DNA of 64,000 nt from Clostridia bacterium. GTDB lineage: Bacteria > Bacillota > Clostridia > Oscillospirales > CAG-382. Positions within the stretch are counted from its first letter, which is position 1. Every line of letters begins with the position of its first letter. The stretch is from assembly GCA_017516825.1 (NCBI GenBank), contig JAFXBC010000009.1, forward strand, positions 1 through 64,000, given 5' to 3'. Both the position numbers and the translations under genes were made by a program. This document shows positions 8,812 through 16,814 of this stretch, piece after piece. The notes beneath the pieces are model-generated. The model made no database searches. It worked only from the letters and a program-made list of their open reading frames with translations, and was not told where the DNA came from.

Positions 8812-8840
8812 AGTATAGCACATCGTGGCGGGATTTTCCA
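8812..8840 (-). promoter_or_regulatory. Probable promoter of the tsaC operon
   Basis: On the minus strand a weak -35 TGGAAA (8840-8835), a 17-bp spacer and an extended -10 TGCTATACT (core 8817-8812) precede tsaC. It diverges from the metA promoter. Confidence 0.55.
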
Positions 8841-8860
8841 TAGTCTTTTGAAAAAAAGTA

Positions 8861-8889
8861 TTGAAAAGAGAAAAAAATCATGGTATAAT
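8861..8889 (+). promoter_or_regulatory. Sigma-A promoter for metA
   Basis: The -35 TTGAAA (8861-8866), 17-bp spacer and -10 TATAAT (8884-8889) are preceded by TGG, giving an extended -10. No S-box or other riboswitch was seen in the short (about 25 nt) leader. Confidence 0.8.
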
Positions 8890-8920
8890 ATGTAGAATGA
8901 TTTGAACAGGGAGGGTCGTT

Positions 8921-9838
8921 ATGCCCATTCGTATTCCTTACTCTTTGCCCGCCACCGAGACATTAAAGCGGGAGAATATTTTCGTCATGGATGAGCGTCG
9001 CGCCTCTACCCAGGATATCCGTCCTCTGCGGATCGCCATTCTGAATCTGATGCCCACTAAGATCGTGACGGAAACACAGCTTTTGCGGTTGCTTTCCAAC
9101 ACCCCCTTGCAGGTGGACGTTTGTCTCATGACTCCCGAGACCCATTGCTCCAAGAACACCCCCGAGGAGCATCTGAACTCCTTTTATACCAAGTTTTCCG
9201 CCATCAAGAACGAGAAGTTCGACGGCATGATCATCACGGGGGCGCCCGTGGAGTATCTGCCTTTTGAGGAAGTGGATTATTGGGACGAGCTTTGCGAGAT
9301 CATGGAATGGGCAAAGACCAACGTTTATTCCACTCTATACGTTTGCTGGGGTGCTTACGCAGGCCTTTATCACAACCACGGGATCCAGAAGTTCCCGCTG
9401 GAGGAAAAGGTTTCCGGGATCTACCGCCATCGGACGTTGGTGCCCGAGAACCCTTTGGTACGCGGGTTCAACACCCATTTCAACGCCCCCCATTCCCGCT
9501 ATTCTTACGTAAAGCGGGAGGACGTGCTGGCCTGTGAGGATCTGACCATTCTGGCCGATTCCGAGGAGGCGGGGCTGTTCCTGATCGCCGCCAAGAACGG
9601 CAGAGAGTGCTACGTGACGGGACATCCCGAATACGACAGTGACACCCTGCGGAAGGAATACGAGAGAGACGTGGCCAAGGGCTTGGACATCAAGGTGCCC
9701 AAGAACTATTTCCCCGATGACGATCCCGCAAAAGAACCTATGAATACCTGGCGGGCTACGGCGCATCTGCTGTACTCCAACTGGTTGAATTATTCCGTTT
9801 ACCAGAACACCCCCTTTGATATCCGGGAGATCCGCTGA
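8921..9838 (+). CDS. metA: Homoserine O-acetyltransferase, MetA family
   Basis: This is a 305-aa class I glutamine-amidotransferase-fold enzyme that acylates homoserine at the start of methionine synthesis. The catalytic Cys142 lies in [11 protein letters not shown]; the His-Glu partners are in VTGHPEYD (about residues 233-240). Residue 111 is Glu (ITGAPVEYL). In characterised MetA proteins Glu111 goes with acetyl-CoA use and Gly111 with succinyl-CoA, so the acetyl product is predicted although the name MetA is often annotated as succinyltransferase. It has its own promoter; the stop overlaps the start of the next gene (TGATG). Confidence 0.93.
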   Translation: MPIRIPYSLPATETLKRENIFVMDERRASTQDIRPLRIAILNLMPTKIVTETQLLRLLSNTPLQVDVCLMTPETHCSKNTPEEHLNSFYTKFSAIKNEKFDGMIITGAPVEYLPFEEVDYWDELCEIMEWAKTNVYSTLYVCWGAYAGLYHNHGIQKFPLEEKVSGIYRHRTLVPENPLVRGFNTHFNAPHSRYSYVKREDVLACEDLTILADSEEAGLFLIAAKNGRECYVTGHPEYDSDTLRKEYERDVAKGLDIKVPKNYFPDDDPAKEPMNTWRATAHLLYSNWLNYSVYQNTPFDIREIR

Positions 9839-10554
9839 TGTACGAACGGGATGGAGAATGGGTCATGGAAGGGCTGGATGCCAGAGACCCCAAACGGATC
9901 AAAAATATGGAGGAGCTTTACGAATACGTGGAGACGGTGGGGTTTTTGCCCTTGTTCCGCAGTCACGTTACGGGCTTCTCTCTGGAGGAGCTGACCGCCT
10001 CCGAGGCCTGGTTTTCCGGGCGGGAGGAGGATCCCTGGGAGTGGCGGAGCATTGCCGCCGCTGAGGGAAAGGTGGTCTACGGGAAGTTCTTCGGGCGGAA
10101 GGCGGGGTTTATCTCTAAAGAATGGTTCCCCTATTTCGCCGCTTACAGACGGAATGGCTACGATTTCGATACCCTGTACGAATTGGGTATGGCCCCCCGC
10201 AAGAGCAAGCTTTTGATGGACGTGCTGGAGGGCCAGCCTTACGTTCCCTCTTACGTGTTGAAGACGGAGGCAGGCTTTTGCAAGGACGGCGAACGCGGCT
10301 TTGAGGGAGCTATCACCAATCTGATGATGCAGACCTACGTAGTGATCGACGGGTTTGAGCGGAAGCTTAACAAAAAGGGCGAGGCTTACGGCTGGCCTGT
10401 TTCCAATTACACCACGGCGGAAAGCAAATTCGGCAGAGAGATGGTACGTTCCAAGTACAAGCTGAGCAAGGAAGAAGCTCTGGAAAAGATCTTAGAGCAG
10501 ATGCACAAGCTGTATCCCGATGCCACGGACAAAGAAATTGCTAAAGAAATATGA
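9838..10554 (+). CDS. AlkZ-related conserved protein
   Basis: This 238-aa soluble protein has no signal peptide or membrane segment. The sequence is rich in Trp and Tyr (DPWEWRSIAAAEGKVVYGKF, KEWFPYFAAYRRNGYDFD). It resembles proteins annotated as AlkZ-related, a relative of the winged-helix DNA glycosylases that act on alkylated or crosslinked bases, but the catalytic QxQ motif was not recognised here. It is translationally coupled to metA through a TGATG overlap and followed by a terminator. The link to methionine synthesis is unclear. The family call is from memory of sequence style, so treat the function as unknown. Confidence 0.5.
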   Translation: MYERDGEWVMEGLDARDPKRIKNMEELYEYVETVGFLPLFRSHVTGFSLEELTASEAWFSGREEDPWEWRSIAAAEGKVVYGKFFGRKAGFISKEWFPYFAAYRRNGYDFDTLYELGMAPRKSKLLMDVLEGQPYVPSYVLKTEAGFCKDGERGFEGAITNLMMQTYVVIDGFERKLNKKGEAYGWPVSNYTTAESKFGREMVRSKYKLSKEEALEKILEQMHKLYPDATDKEIAKEI

Positions 10555-10557
10555 AAA

Positions 10558-10600
10558 AACGCCATTCTTCGGCCGAAAAAGCCGAGGAAGGGCGTTCTTT
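10558..10600. terminator. Bidirectional terminator between AlkZ-related gene and gatB
   Basis: An interrupted stem from AACGCC (10558-10563) plus TTCTTCGGC to GCCGAGGAA plus GGCGTT (to 10596) is flanked by A-rich and T-rich runs. It ends the metA transcript (+) and the gatCAB transcript (-). Confidence 0.75.
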
Positions 10601-10602
10601 GT

Positions 10603-12036
10603 TTACAAGGACTTCAGGCGTTTTTCCAAAAGAGTCTTCAGCATCACGGGATCGGCTTTGCCCTTGGAGGCGGCCATGACGGCCCCGGTGATGGCTTTCA
10701 CCACGTTGGTCTTACCCTTGCGGTAGGACTCCAGCATATCCGGGTGGGCTTGGAAGACCTGAGTGATCCAGGTCTCTATATCGTGAGGGTTGCTGTTTTG
10801 AGCCAGGTTCAACCGTTCCATGGCGGAAACCGGGTCTTGCTCTCCCTGCCATACCAACATGGCAAGGTTTTTGGCGGCGGTGGAGTTCAGCTTCCCTTCT
10901 CCCCAAAGGGTGGCGACCCGTGCAAAGGCGGTAGGAGAGGCGGTGAAATCGGTTGCCTTGGGATCGGCGGGAAGGATGCGGAGGATCTCTCCCAAAAGCA
11001 GATGGATCAACAGCTTGGGGTAAGGGGTTTGAGAAGCGCAGGACTCGAAAAAGCTTGCCAGGTGGGGCGAGGAGAGGAGCAGATCGCATTCCTCCTCCGT
11101 GGCACCGTAGAGGGCCTTATAATCGGTTCTGCGGGCTTCGGGAAGGGAGGGGAGGGAGCCATGAAGTCTCTCCACCAGACCGTCCTCCAGCGAAAAGGGA
11201 GGCAGGTCGGGTTCGGGCAGGAAGCGGTAATCGGAGACACTTTCCTTGCGACGGAGCAGGACGGTCTCCCCCTTCTGTTCGTCGTAGCGGCGGGTCTCGC
11301 GGTAGATCACTTCCCCGTTTTCCAAAGCGCGTACCTGGCGGGCAAACTCCGCTTTGATAGCTCCCGCAACGGCGGTGAAGGAATTCAGGTTCTTCATTTC
11401 CGTGCGGACGCCAAGGGTGTTCTCCCCGATTCTGCGAACGGAAAGGTTCACGTCACAGCGGAGGGAGCCCTCCTGCATTTTACAATCGGAGACGCCTGCA
11501 TAAAGCAAGCGCAGGCGCAAGGCCTTCAGGAATGCCACGGCCTCCTCGGCGGAATGGATCACAGGCTCGGTGACGATCTCGATGAGGGGAACGCCGCAAC
11601 GGTTGTGATCCACCAGGGACAGGCCTTCCTTGGTGTGGATCAGCTTGCCTGCATCCTCCTCTAAATGGATGCGGGTGATATCGACTGTCTTCTCTGCGCC
11701 ATCCAAGGGGAAGGTCAGCCTTCCGCTACGGCACAGAGGATGGTCGTACTGGGTGATCTGGTATCCCTTGGGAAGGTCGGGATAGGTGTAGTGTTTACGG
11801 TGAAAGCGCACACGGCGGGAGATCTCACAGTCCGTCGCCAGGCCTGCCTTGATCCCAAGCTCCACGGCGGCGCGGTTCAACACGGGTAAGGTGCCGGGGA
11901 AGCCGGTGCAGACGGGGCAACAGGCGGTATTGGGAGGAGCGCCGAAGGTGGTGGGACAGGCACAGAAGATCTTACTGCGGGTGGAAAGCTCGGCGTGAAC
12001 CTCCAGCCCGATGACGGCTTCGTAATTGCTATGCAT
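10603..12036 (-). CDS. gatB: Asp-tRNA(Asn)/Glu-tRNA(Gln) amidotransferase subunit B
   Basis: GatB binds the mischarged tRNA and activates its carboxyl group with ATP; ammonia comes from GatA. The 477-aa length is normal. The N-terminal signature YEAVIGLEVHAELSTRSKIF begins at residue 5, with CPVCTGFPGTLP and FHRKHYTYPDLPKGYQITQ following. The C-terminal YqeY-like tail (KGKTNVVKAITGAVMAASKGKAD) is complete. The ATG at 12036 overlaps the gatA stop by 8 nt, and GAGAGG lies upstream. This is the last gene of gatC-gatA-gatB and implies indirect Gln-tRNA or Asn-tRNA synthesis. Confidence 0.97.
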   Translation of the reverse strand: MHSNYEAVIGLEVHAELSTRSKIFCACPTTFGAPPNTACCPVCTGFPGTLPVLNRAAVELGIKAGLATDCEISRRVRFHRKHYTYPDLPKGYQITQYDHPLCRSGRLTFPLDGAEKTVDITRIHLEEDAGKLIHTKEGLSLVDHNRCGVPLIEIVTEPVIHSAEEAVAFLKALRLRLLYAGVSDCKMQEGSLRCDVNLSVRRIGENTLGVRTEMKNLNSFTAVAGAIKAEFARQVRALENGEVIYRETRRYDEQKGETVLLRRKESVSDYRFLPEPDLPPFSLEDGLVERLHGSLPSLPEARRTDYKALYGATEEECDLLLSSPHLASFFESCASQTPYPKLLIHLLLGEILRILPADPKATDFTASPTAFARVATLWGEGKLNSTAAKNLAMLVWQGEQDPVSAMERLNLAQNSNPHDIETWITQVFQAHPDMLESYRKGKTNVVKAITGAVMAASKGKADPVMLKTLLEKRLKSL

Positions 12037-13450
12037 GGCGACCAACCTCTCTTTCGTAGGCATCTCCTGCGCGATAGAGAAGATCCTCCCGGAAGGCCGG
12101 TGCCACCAGCTGGAAACCGATGGGCAGGGTATCTTCCGTTTTGCAGGGAATGGAGACGGAGGGAAGCCCTGCCAGGCTTGCAGGTACCGTAAAACGGTCG
12201 AAGGCACGCTTTTCACTGCGGGAGAAGCCGCCCGTCCGAGGTGCTTCGCAGGTGGCGGTAGGGGCTAAGATCAGATCCACCGTTTGGAAGGCTTCAGCAA
12301 AGGCAGTTTTGATAAAGCGTTGTTTTTCCAATGCGGGCTTATAGTATGTATCCAGATTTTCCTCCAGCAGATAGGCGGCACCGGAGGCGATGCGGGCCTG
12401 GACTTCCCCGCCAAGGAAACGATCTTTGGTATTTTGAGAGATCTCTGCGGGAGTATTGCCCGCACCTCTTGCACCGAAGCGAACGCCGTCGTAGCGGCCG
12501 AGATTGGAGGCGGCCTCCGCAGAAGAAAGGATGTGGTACACCGCCAAGGAATCCTCGGTGACCGGCAAAGACATGGGACAAAGGACGGCACCCAGAGAGC
12601 GGTAGACCTCCATCACCTCCCGAAGGGCTTTTTCCACGTTGGGGGTCAGATCGTCGGTATAGAATTCCTTTGGGATCCCGATGCGTAACCCCTTCACGGG
12701 AGAGGAAACGGAAGCGAGATAGTCCGGAACGGGGGTCAAAGAACAGGTGGCGTCCATGGGATCCGCCCCTGCCAAGACGGAAAGCACCACGGCGTTATCC
12801 CACATGGTATGGGTGACGATGCCCACGGTATCCAGGGAGGAGGCGAAGGCGATCATGCCGTAGCGGGAGATCCTGCCGTAGGTGGGCTTCATTCCCACAA
12901 CGCCGCAAAAGGAGGCGGGAAGGCGGACGGAGCCCCCGGTATCGGAGCCCAGGGAGAACAAAGCCTGGTCTGCAGCAACGGATGCGGCAGAGCCGCTGGA
13001 GGAGCCCCCTGCCATACGGGTCAGGTCGTGGGGATTCACCGCGGGATAATAGGCGGAATACTCCCCCGTTGCGCCCATGGCAAACTCATCCAGATTCAAT
13101 TTTCCCAACAAAACGGCACCCGCGTCCTCCAGCCGCTTCACGGCGGTGGCGGTATAAGGCGGGATGAAATCTCTCAGCATTTTGGAGGCGCAGGTGGTGG
13201 GGATGCCCTCCGTGCAGAAATTGTCCTTCACAGCCATGGGGATGCCTGCCAAGGGATGAAGCTTTTCCCCCTTGATGCGACGGGAATCGACGGCACGGGC
13301 CGCAGAAAGAGCTTTTTCCGGGCAAAGGGTCAAATAGGCGCCCAGGTCAAGGTTTTCCTCCCCGATACGCTCCAGATAGGCAGAAGTCAGCTCGGCGGAG
13401 GAAATTTCCAATTTTGAAAGACGCAGGGATACTTGTTGCAAAGTCACCAT
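12029..13450 (-). CDS. gatA: Asp-tRNA(Asn)/Glu-tRNA(Gln) amidotransferase subunit A
   Basis: GatA is the amidase-signature glutaminase of GatCAB, releasing ammonia that travels to GatB. The 473-aa protein carries the Ser-cisSer-Lys site: Lys in AGIPMAVKDNFCTEG and the serines in MAGGSSSGSAASVAADQ followed by GSDTGGSVRLPA. The ATG at 13450 is one base after the gatC stop and has GGAGG 9 bases upstream, inside the gatC 3' end. Transcription is gatC to gatA to gatB. Confidence 0.97.
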   Translation of the reverse strand: MVTLQQVSLRLSKLEISSAELTSAYLERIGEENLDLGAYLTLCPEKALSAARAVDSRRIKGEKLHPLAGIPMAVKDNFCTEGIPTTCASKMLRDFIPPYTATAVKRLEDAGAVLLGKLNLDEFAMGATGEYSAYYPAVNPHDLTRMAGGSSSGSAASVAADQALFSLGSDTGGSVRLPASFCGVVGMKPTYGRISRYGMIAFASSLDTVGIVTHTMWDNAVVLSVLAGADPMDATCSLTPVPDYLASVSSPVKGLRIGIPKEFYTDDLTPNVEKALREVMEVYRSLGAVLCPMSLPVTEDSLAVYHILSSAEAASNLGRYDGVRFGARGAGNTPAEISQNTKDRFLGGEVQARIASGAAYLLEENLDTYYKPALEKQRFIKTAFAEAFQTVDLILAPTATCEAPRTGGFSRSEKRAFDRFTVPASLAGLPSVSIPCKTEDTLPIGFQLVAPAFREDLLYRAGDAYEREVGRHA

Positions 13451-13451
13451 C

Positions 13452-13610
13452 TTACAGATCCTCCATAACCAAGGGTACCGCGGGACAGTTTTCCCGTACC
13501 ACGGGAGCGTTTTGCAACAGCAGCTCCAAATGATCAAAGAGGATGGGAACATCCTCCCGCAGGACCGGGGAAGAAGGATCGGGATGATTGGGGATCACGT
13601 CTTCATGCAT
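13452..13610 (-). CDS. gatC: Very short GatC-like amidotransferase subunit C
   Basis: A 52-codon gene directly upstream of gatA encodes SPVLREDVPILFDHLELLLQ followed by a NAP motif (residues 35-37) and the VPLVMEDL end. This matches the C-terminal half of GatC (LREDV...NAP...F.VP.VLE), the belt that wraps GatA and GatB. Normal GatC is about 95 aa; the N-terminal two-helix part is missing. An in-frame TGA lies six codons upstream of the ATG, so no longer form can be made from this frame. GAGGAG lies about 11 bases before the ATG. Position and motif make GatC the best call; whether the short form works is not known. Confidence 0.75.
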   Translation of the reverse strand: MHEDVIPNHPDPSSPVLREDVPILFDHLELLLQNAPVVRENCPAVPLVMEDL

Positions 13611-13635
13611 GATATACTTTACTCCTCATCGGCAC

Positions 13636-13679
13636 AAAAGCGTTTTCCGCCGTTGATACAAGGGCAAAAAACGCTTTTT
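13636..13679 (-). terminator. Probable terminator between the CBS gene and gatC
   Basis: The arms AAAAGCGTTTT (13636-13646) and AAAACGCTTTT (about 13668-13678) are complementary around a 21-nt loop. On the minus strand the stem ends in a T-run, so it can end the CBS-protein transcript before gatCAB. Confidence 0.55.
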
Positions 13680-13686
13680 GAGATCA

Positions 13687-14127
13687 TCAGATGGCTTTGA
13701 AATCCACGAAGGGATGGGGGGCATTGCGGTTTTCCTCGAAGGTGCAATGCTCTAAAATGGCTCTTCTGGTAACGATACCCACGAAGACGCCGCGATCGTC
13801 CACCACGGGGACGAAATTCTGGTCCTTCAGCTTGGCAAACACCTGGGACACCGTCTCGGAGGCCTTTACGGGAGGGTTAAAGCCGGGACGGATCAGATTG
13901 GAGACCTGATTTTTCTCCAGAGACTTATGGGAACAATCCTCGGTGTCCATGATATACCAAAGGAAATCCCCTTCCGTAACGGTACCCAGATAAACCCCGT
14001 TTTTGTCAATGACGGGGATGGCGGTGTAGCCGCGGTTATGCATTTTTTCAAGCCCGTTGCGTAAAGTGTTGGTATCCTCCAAACAGGCGACGAGACTCTT
14101 GGGAATCAGGAAGCGCAAAATATTCAT
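13687..14127 (-). CDS. CBS-domain pair protein
   Basis: This 146-aa protein is a stand-alone Bateman module: CBS1 at about residues 13-65 (NRGYTAIPVIDKNGVYLGTV) and CBS2 at about 80-135 (NFVPVVDDRGVFVGIVTRR). Such modules bind adenine nucleotides or cyclic dinucleotides. Length and layout resemble the c-di-AMP sensor DarB/YkuL of Bacillus, but that is inference. AAGGAG lies 7 bases before the ATG. It is separated from gatCAB by a terminator-like hairpin, so it is probably its own unit. Confidence 0.8.
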   Translation of the reverse strand: MNILRFLIPKSLVACLEDTNTLRNGLEKMHNRGYTAIPVIDKNGVYLGTVTEGDFLWYIMDTEDCSHKSLEKNQVSNLIRPGFNPPVKASETVSQVFAKLKDQNFVPVVDDRGVFVGIVTRRAILEHCTFEENRNAPHPFVDFKAI

Positions 14128-14382
14128 TCGGTAACTCCTTCGGTCACTCCGTTACGAATATAGCATACATCAAATATATGAACTCAATATGAACAGAAGA
14201 AGGTTTTGCTGCAATATGTTGATTATCTACAAAAACGGGGTACCGTTTTTGACATCCCGGAACAGCCTCACCGGAATTTTTTGCAATATTTTTGAAAAGG
14301 ACTTGCATTTCGAGCAAAAAAGTGGTAGAGTATATCTGTATTTTTGCAAAAGAATCTGCAAAAAGGAAAGGAAGTCTTTTCT
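14128..14382. other. Divergent intergenic region with hairpin and ilvE promoter
   Basis: This 255-bp spacer between the CBS gene (-) and ilvE (+) holds a hairpin AAAAACGG-GGTA-CCGTTTTT at 14231-14250, which can act as a terminator in either direction, and the ilvE promoter at 14303-14331. No T-box, leader peptide with branched-chain codons or small ORF with a good RBS was seen. Confidence 0.5.
14303..14331 (+). promoter_or_regulatory. Probable promoter for ilvE
   Basis: TTGCAT (14303-14308), a 17-bp spacer and TAGAGT (14326-14331) precede the ilvE RBS. The -10 is imperfect. Confidence 0.55.
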
Positions 14383-15441
14383 ATGGAAATCAGAATTGAA
14401 AGAACAACGACTCCCAAGGCAAAGCCTACGGGTGCTTTGGGGTTTGGTAAGATCTTTACCGATCATATGTTTGAAATGGATTACAACCCCGAGCAGGGTT
14501 GGCATGATCCTCGCATTACCCCCTATCATGATCTGGTGCTCTCCCCCGCTTGCGTGGTATTCCACTACGCCCAGGAGATGTTTGAGGGCATGAAGGCCTA
14601 TAAGGATGCCGAAGGCAAGGTGCGTTTGTTCCGTCCCATGAAGAACATCGAGCGTCTCAACGCCACCAACGAGCGTATGTGCATTCCCAAGATCGATCCC
14701 ATGGATGCTTTGCAGGCCATTAAGGAGACGGTTCTCACGGATGCGGACTGGATCCCCACGGAGCCCGGTACTTCTCTGTACATCCGTCCCTTTATCATCG
14801 CCACCGACGTTGGGTTGGGGGTACATCCCTCCAAGAACTATAAGTTCTGTATCATTCTGGCGCCCTCCGGATCCTATTACGCGGGCGGTCTTGCTCCCGT
14901 AAAGATCGTGGTGGAGGACGAATACGTCCGCGCCGTCAAGGGCGGCACCGGCTTTGCCAAGGTAGGCGGTAACTACGCGGCTTCTTTGATCGGTCAGCAG
15001 AAGGCGGAAAAGATGGGCTACGCCCAGGTGCTTTGGCTGGACGGAATTGAGCATAAGTATATCGACGAGGTAGGCGCCATGAACGTATTCTTCGTCATTG
15101 ACGGCAAGGTGATCACCCCCCAGCTGGAGGGCAACATCCTGCCCGGCGTTACCAGAGACTCTACCATTCAGTATCTCCGCGGCAAGGGGTACGAGGTGGA
15201 GGAGCGCAGGATCTCCATTCAGGAGGTTTACGACGCGGCTAAGGACGGCACCTTGAACGAGATGTTCGGTACCGGTACTGCCGCCGTTATCTCCCCAGTT
15301 GGTGAGTTGAACTGGGACGGCAACAAGGTGATCATCAACAACAACGAGATCGGTGCGATCTCCCAGATGCTTTACGACGACATCACCGGTATTCAGTACG
15401 GCAAGAAGGAAGATCCCTTCGGCTGGAGCATGGTTCTCTGA
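14383..15441 (+). CDS. ilvE: Branched-chain amino acid aminotransferase
   Basis: This 352-aa class IV PLP enzyme interconverts Leu, Ile and Val with their 2-oxo acids in the cytoplasm. Typical segments are FHYAQEMFEGMKAYK, FRPMKNIERLNATNERMCIP, GTGFAKVGGNYAASLIGQQK (with the PLP region) and GNILPGVTRDSTIQYL. Its length fits the longer BCAT-II type. The ATG at 14383 has AAAGGAAAGGAAG upstream; the longer in-frame start is not supported by an RBS. Its TGA overlaps the next ATG by one base, so the DUF3810 gene is coupled. Confidence 0.95.
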   Translation: MEIRIERTTTPKAKPTGALGFGKIFTDHMFEMDYNPEQGWHDPRITPYHDLVLSPACVVFHYAQEMFEGMKAYKDAEGKVRLFRPMKNIERLNATNERMCIPKIDPMDALQAIKETVLTDADWIPTEPGTSLYIRPFIIATDVGLGVHPSKNYKFCIILAPSGSYYAGGLAPVKIVVEDEYVRAVKGGTGFAKVGGNYAASLIGQQKAEKMGYAQVLWLDGIEHKYIDEVGAMNVFFVIDGKVITPQLEGNILPGVTRDSTIQYLRGKGYEVEERRISIQEVYDAAKDGTLNEMFGTGTAAVISPVGELNWDGNKVIINNNEIGAISQMLYDDITGIQYGKKEDPFGWSMVL

Positions 15442-16589
15442 TGGAACAGTCGGCAACAAAAAAGCTTGGTTTTTGGCAAAAGATGAAGGAACGGGGGATC
15501 TTGAGTCCCTGGTTCCTCGCTTTTGCGGGTAGTTTTGTTTTCGGGATCCTCGTCTACGTTTTGGCGAGGATCTTTCCCGCTTTTGCGGAGTTCTGGGCGC
15601 GGTATCCCTCCCAGGGGATCCGCTTCGTATTAGGAAAGCTAACCAGCATTTTCCCCTTTTCCACGGCGGAGTGGGTGATCTATTCCTCTCCCGTGCTGAT
15701 CTGGGGCTACTTCTTCTTTTCCGCACGGTCTATGAAGAAAAACAAATCGGAGCGGAATTACTATCGCTGGGCGTTGTCTCTGGTCTGCATTCTGCTTACG
15801 GTTTTGACCTTGTTCTTTACCGCGTTCGGGCCATGCTATTTCCGATACGGGCTGGACGAGAACCTGGGAATCGAAAAACGTCCCGTTTCCGGCGAGGAGC
15901 TTTACGAGACCGCCGTGATCTTGGGGAAAGAGATCGACGCGATTGCGGACGAGCTGGACTTTGATATCAGCGGGGCGTGCATTATGCCCTACGATTACAC
16001 CACCCTGGTGGGGAAGGTCAACGATGCCTACGAAGCGTACGCGGCAAAGGCGGATTACGTGGGACATTTCGACACCTACGCCAAGCCTATGGCCATCTCT
16101 CCCCTGTTCACCTACACCCATATTTCGGGGATCTACACCTTTATGACGGGGGAAGTGAACATCAACACCAACTATCCCGATTTCATCCGTCCCTTTACCA
16201 TTGCCCACGAGTTTTCTCACCAACGGGGCATTGCCAGGGAGGACGAAGCAAACTTTGTTGCCTATTTGGTGTGCATCGAAAGCGACGATGCCTTCGTGAG
16301 ATATTCCGGGTACGCAAATCTCCTGCAGTACGTGACGGATGCTCTTTGGTCGGCTGATAAGGAGCTTTACAGAAAGTATGCGCGGACTTATATGCCAACG
16401 GTGATCTCCAAGGAGTTTGCCGCATACTCTGCTTTCTTTGACAAGTACAGGGAAAGTACGGCCTCCCAGGTGACCGGGGCGGTGAACAACACCTTCTTGG
16501 GCAGCCAGGGGCAGTCGGCAGGCACTAAGAGCTACGGGCTTGTGGTAGACCTGGCGGTGGCGTACTATTTGCCTGTTAAAGATGACTGA
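15441..16589 (+). CDS. DUF3810 membrane protein with zinc-peptidase motif
   Basis: This 382-aa protein has three hydrophobic segments in the first 140 residues, then a large domain with THISGIYTFMTGEVNINTNY and IAHEFSHQRGIAREDEANF (about residues 252-272). HEFSH is an HExxH zinc-binding motif and the downstream Glu could be a third ligand, so it is probably a membrane metallopeptidase; this is the DUF3810 pattern. The substrate is unknown. Its start overlaps the ilvE stop, although the two functions look unrelated. It is followed by a long double-hairpin 3' region. Confidence 0.75.
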   Translation: MEQSATKKLGFWQKMKERGILSPWFLAFAGSFVFGILVYVLARIFPAFAEFWARYPSQGIRFVLGKLTSIFPFSTAEWVIYSSPVLIWGYFFFSARSMKKNKSERNYYRWALSLVCILLTVLTLFFTAFGPCYFRYGLDENLGIEKRPVSGEELYETAVILGKEIDAIADELDFDISGACIMPYDYTTLVGKVNDAYEAYAAKADYVGHFDTYAKPMAISPLFTYTHISGIYTFMTGEVNINTNYPDFIRPFTIAHEFSHQRGIAREDEANFVAYLVCIESDDAFVRYSGYANLLQYVTDALWSADKELYRKYARTYMPTVISKEFAAYSAFFDKYRESTASQVTGAVNNTFLGSQGQSAGTKSYGLVVDLAVAYYLPVKDD

Positions 16590-16596
16590 AGAACGA

Positions 16597-16681
16597 CTTA
16601 AGACCCTTTCTTTAGAAAAAGAAAGGGTCTTAAGAATCCCCAAAGAAATCTCCTGCCAAAACCGATATTCATCGGTTTTGG
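16597..16681 (+). repeat. 3'-end double-hairpin element, copy 1
   Basis: Directly after the DUF3810 stop, a 17-bp perfect stem (16597-16613 with 16618-16634, core AAGACCCTTTCTTT) is followed by CCCCAAAGAAA and a second stem CCAAAACCGAT/ATCGGTTTTGG (16656-16666, 16671-16681). The same order of parts with different but still pairing bases occurs at 59376-59452, 60645-60721 and, on the minus strand, 61570-61493. The first hairpin probably also works as a terminator. Confidence 0.7.
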
Positions 16682-16770
16682 AGGGAAAAGTTTTTGAGGA
16701 GAGAGGAAACCTGCGAAAGCAGGTTGGAGAGAGGAACTTTTTTCAAAAAGTTCCTCTCTCCGTTCTTATA
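16682..16770 (+). other. Further inverted repeats downstream of copy 1
   Basis: Two more hairpins follow: AACCTGC-GAAA-GCAGGTT near 16708-16725 and an approximately 15-bp stem GAGAGAGGAACTTTTT/AAAAAGTTCCTCTCTC around 16727-16760. A related GGGAA/TTCCC stem occurs after trxB (37621-37658). No coding sequence is seen here. Confidence 0.5.
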
Positions 16771-16800
16771 AAAAGGCTTCCGTGATATCGGAAGCCTTTT
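16771..16800. terminator. Intrinsic terminator for the CobW pair
   Basis: A perfect 12-bp stem AAAAGGCTTCCG (16771-16782) with CGGAAGCCTTTT (16789-16800) lies just after the minus-strand stop of the CobW-DUF1980 gene and gives a T-run on both strands. Confidence 0.85.
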
Positions 16801-16814
16801 CATAAGAATCGGTT

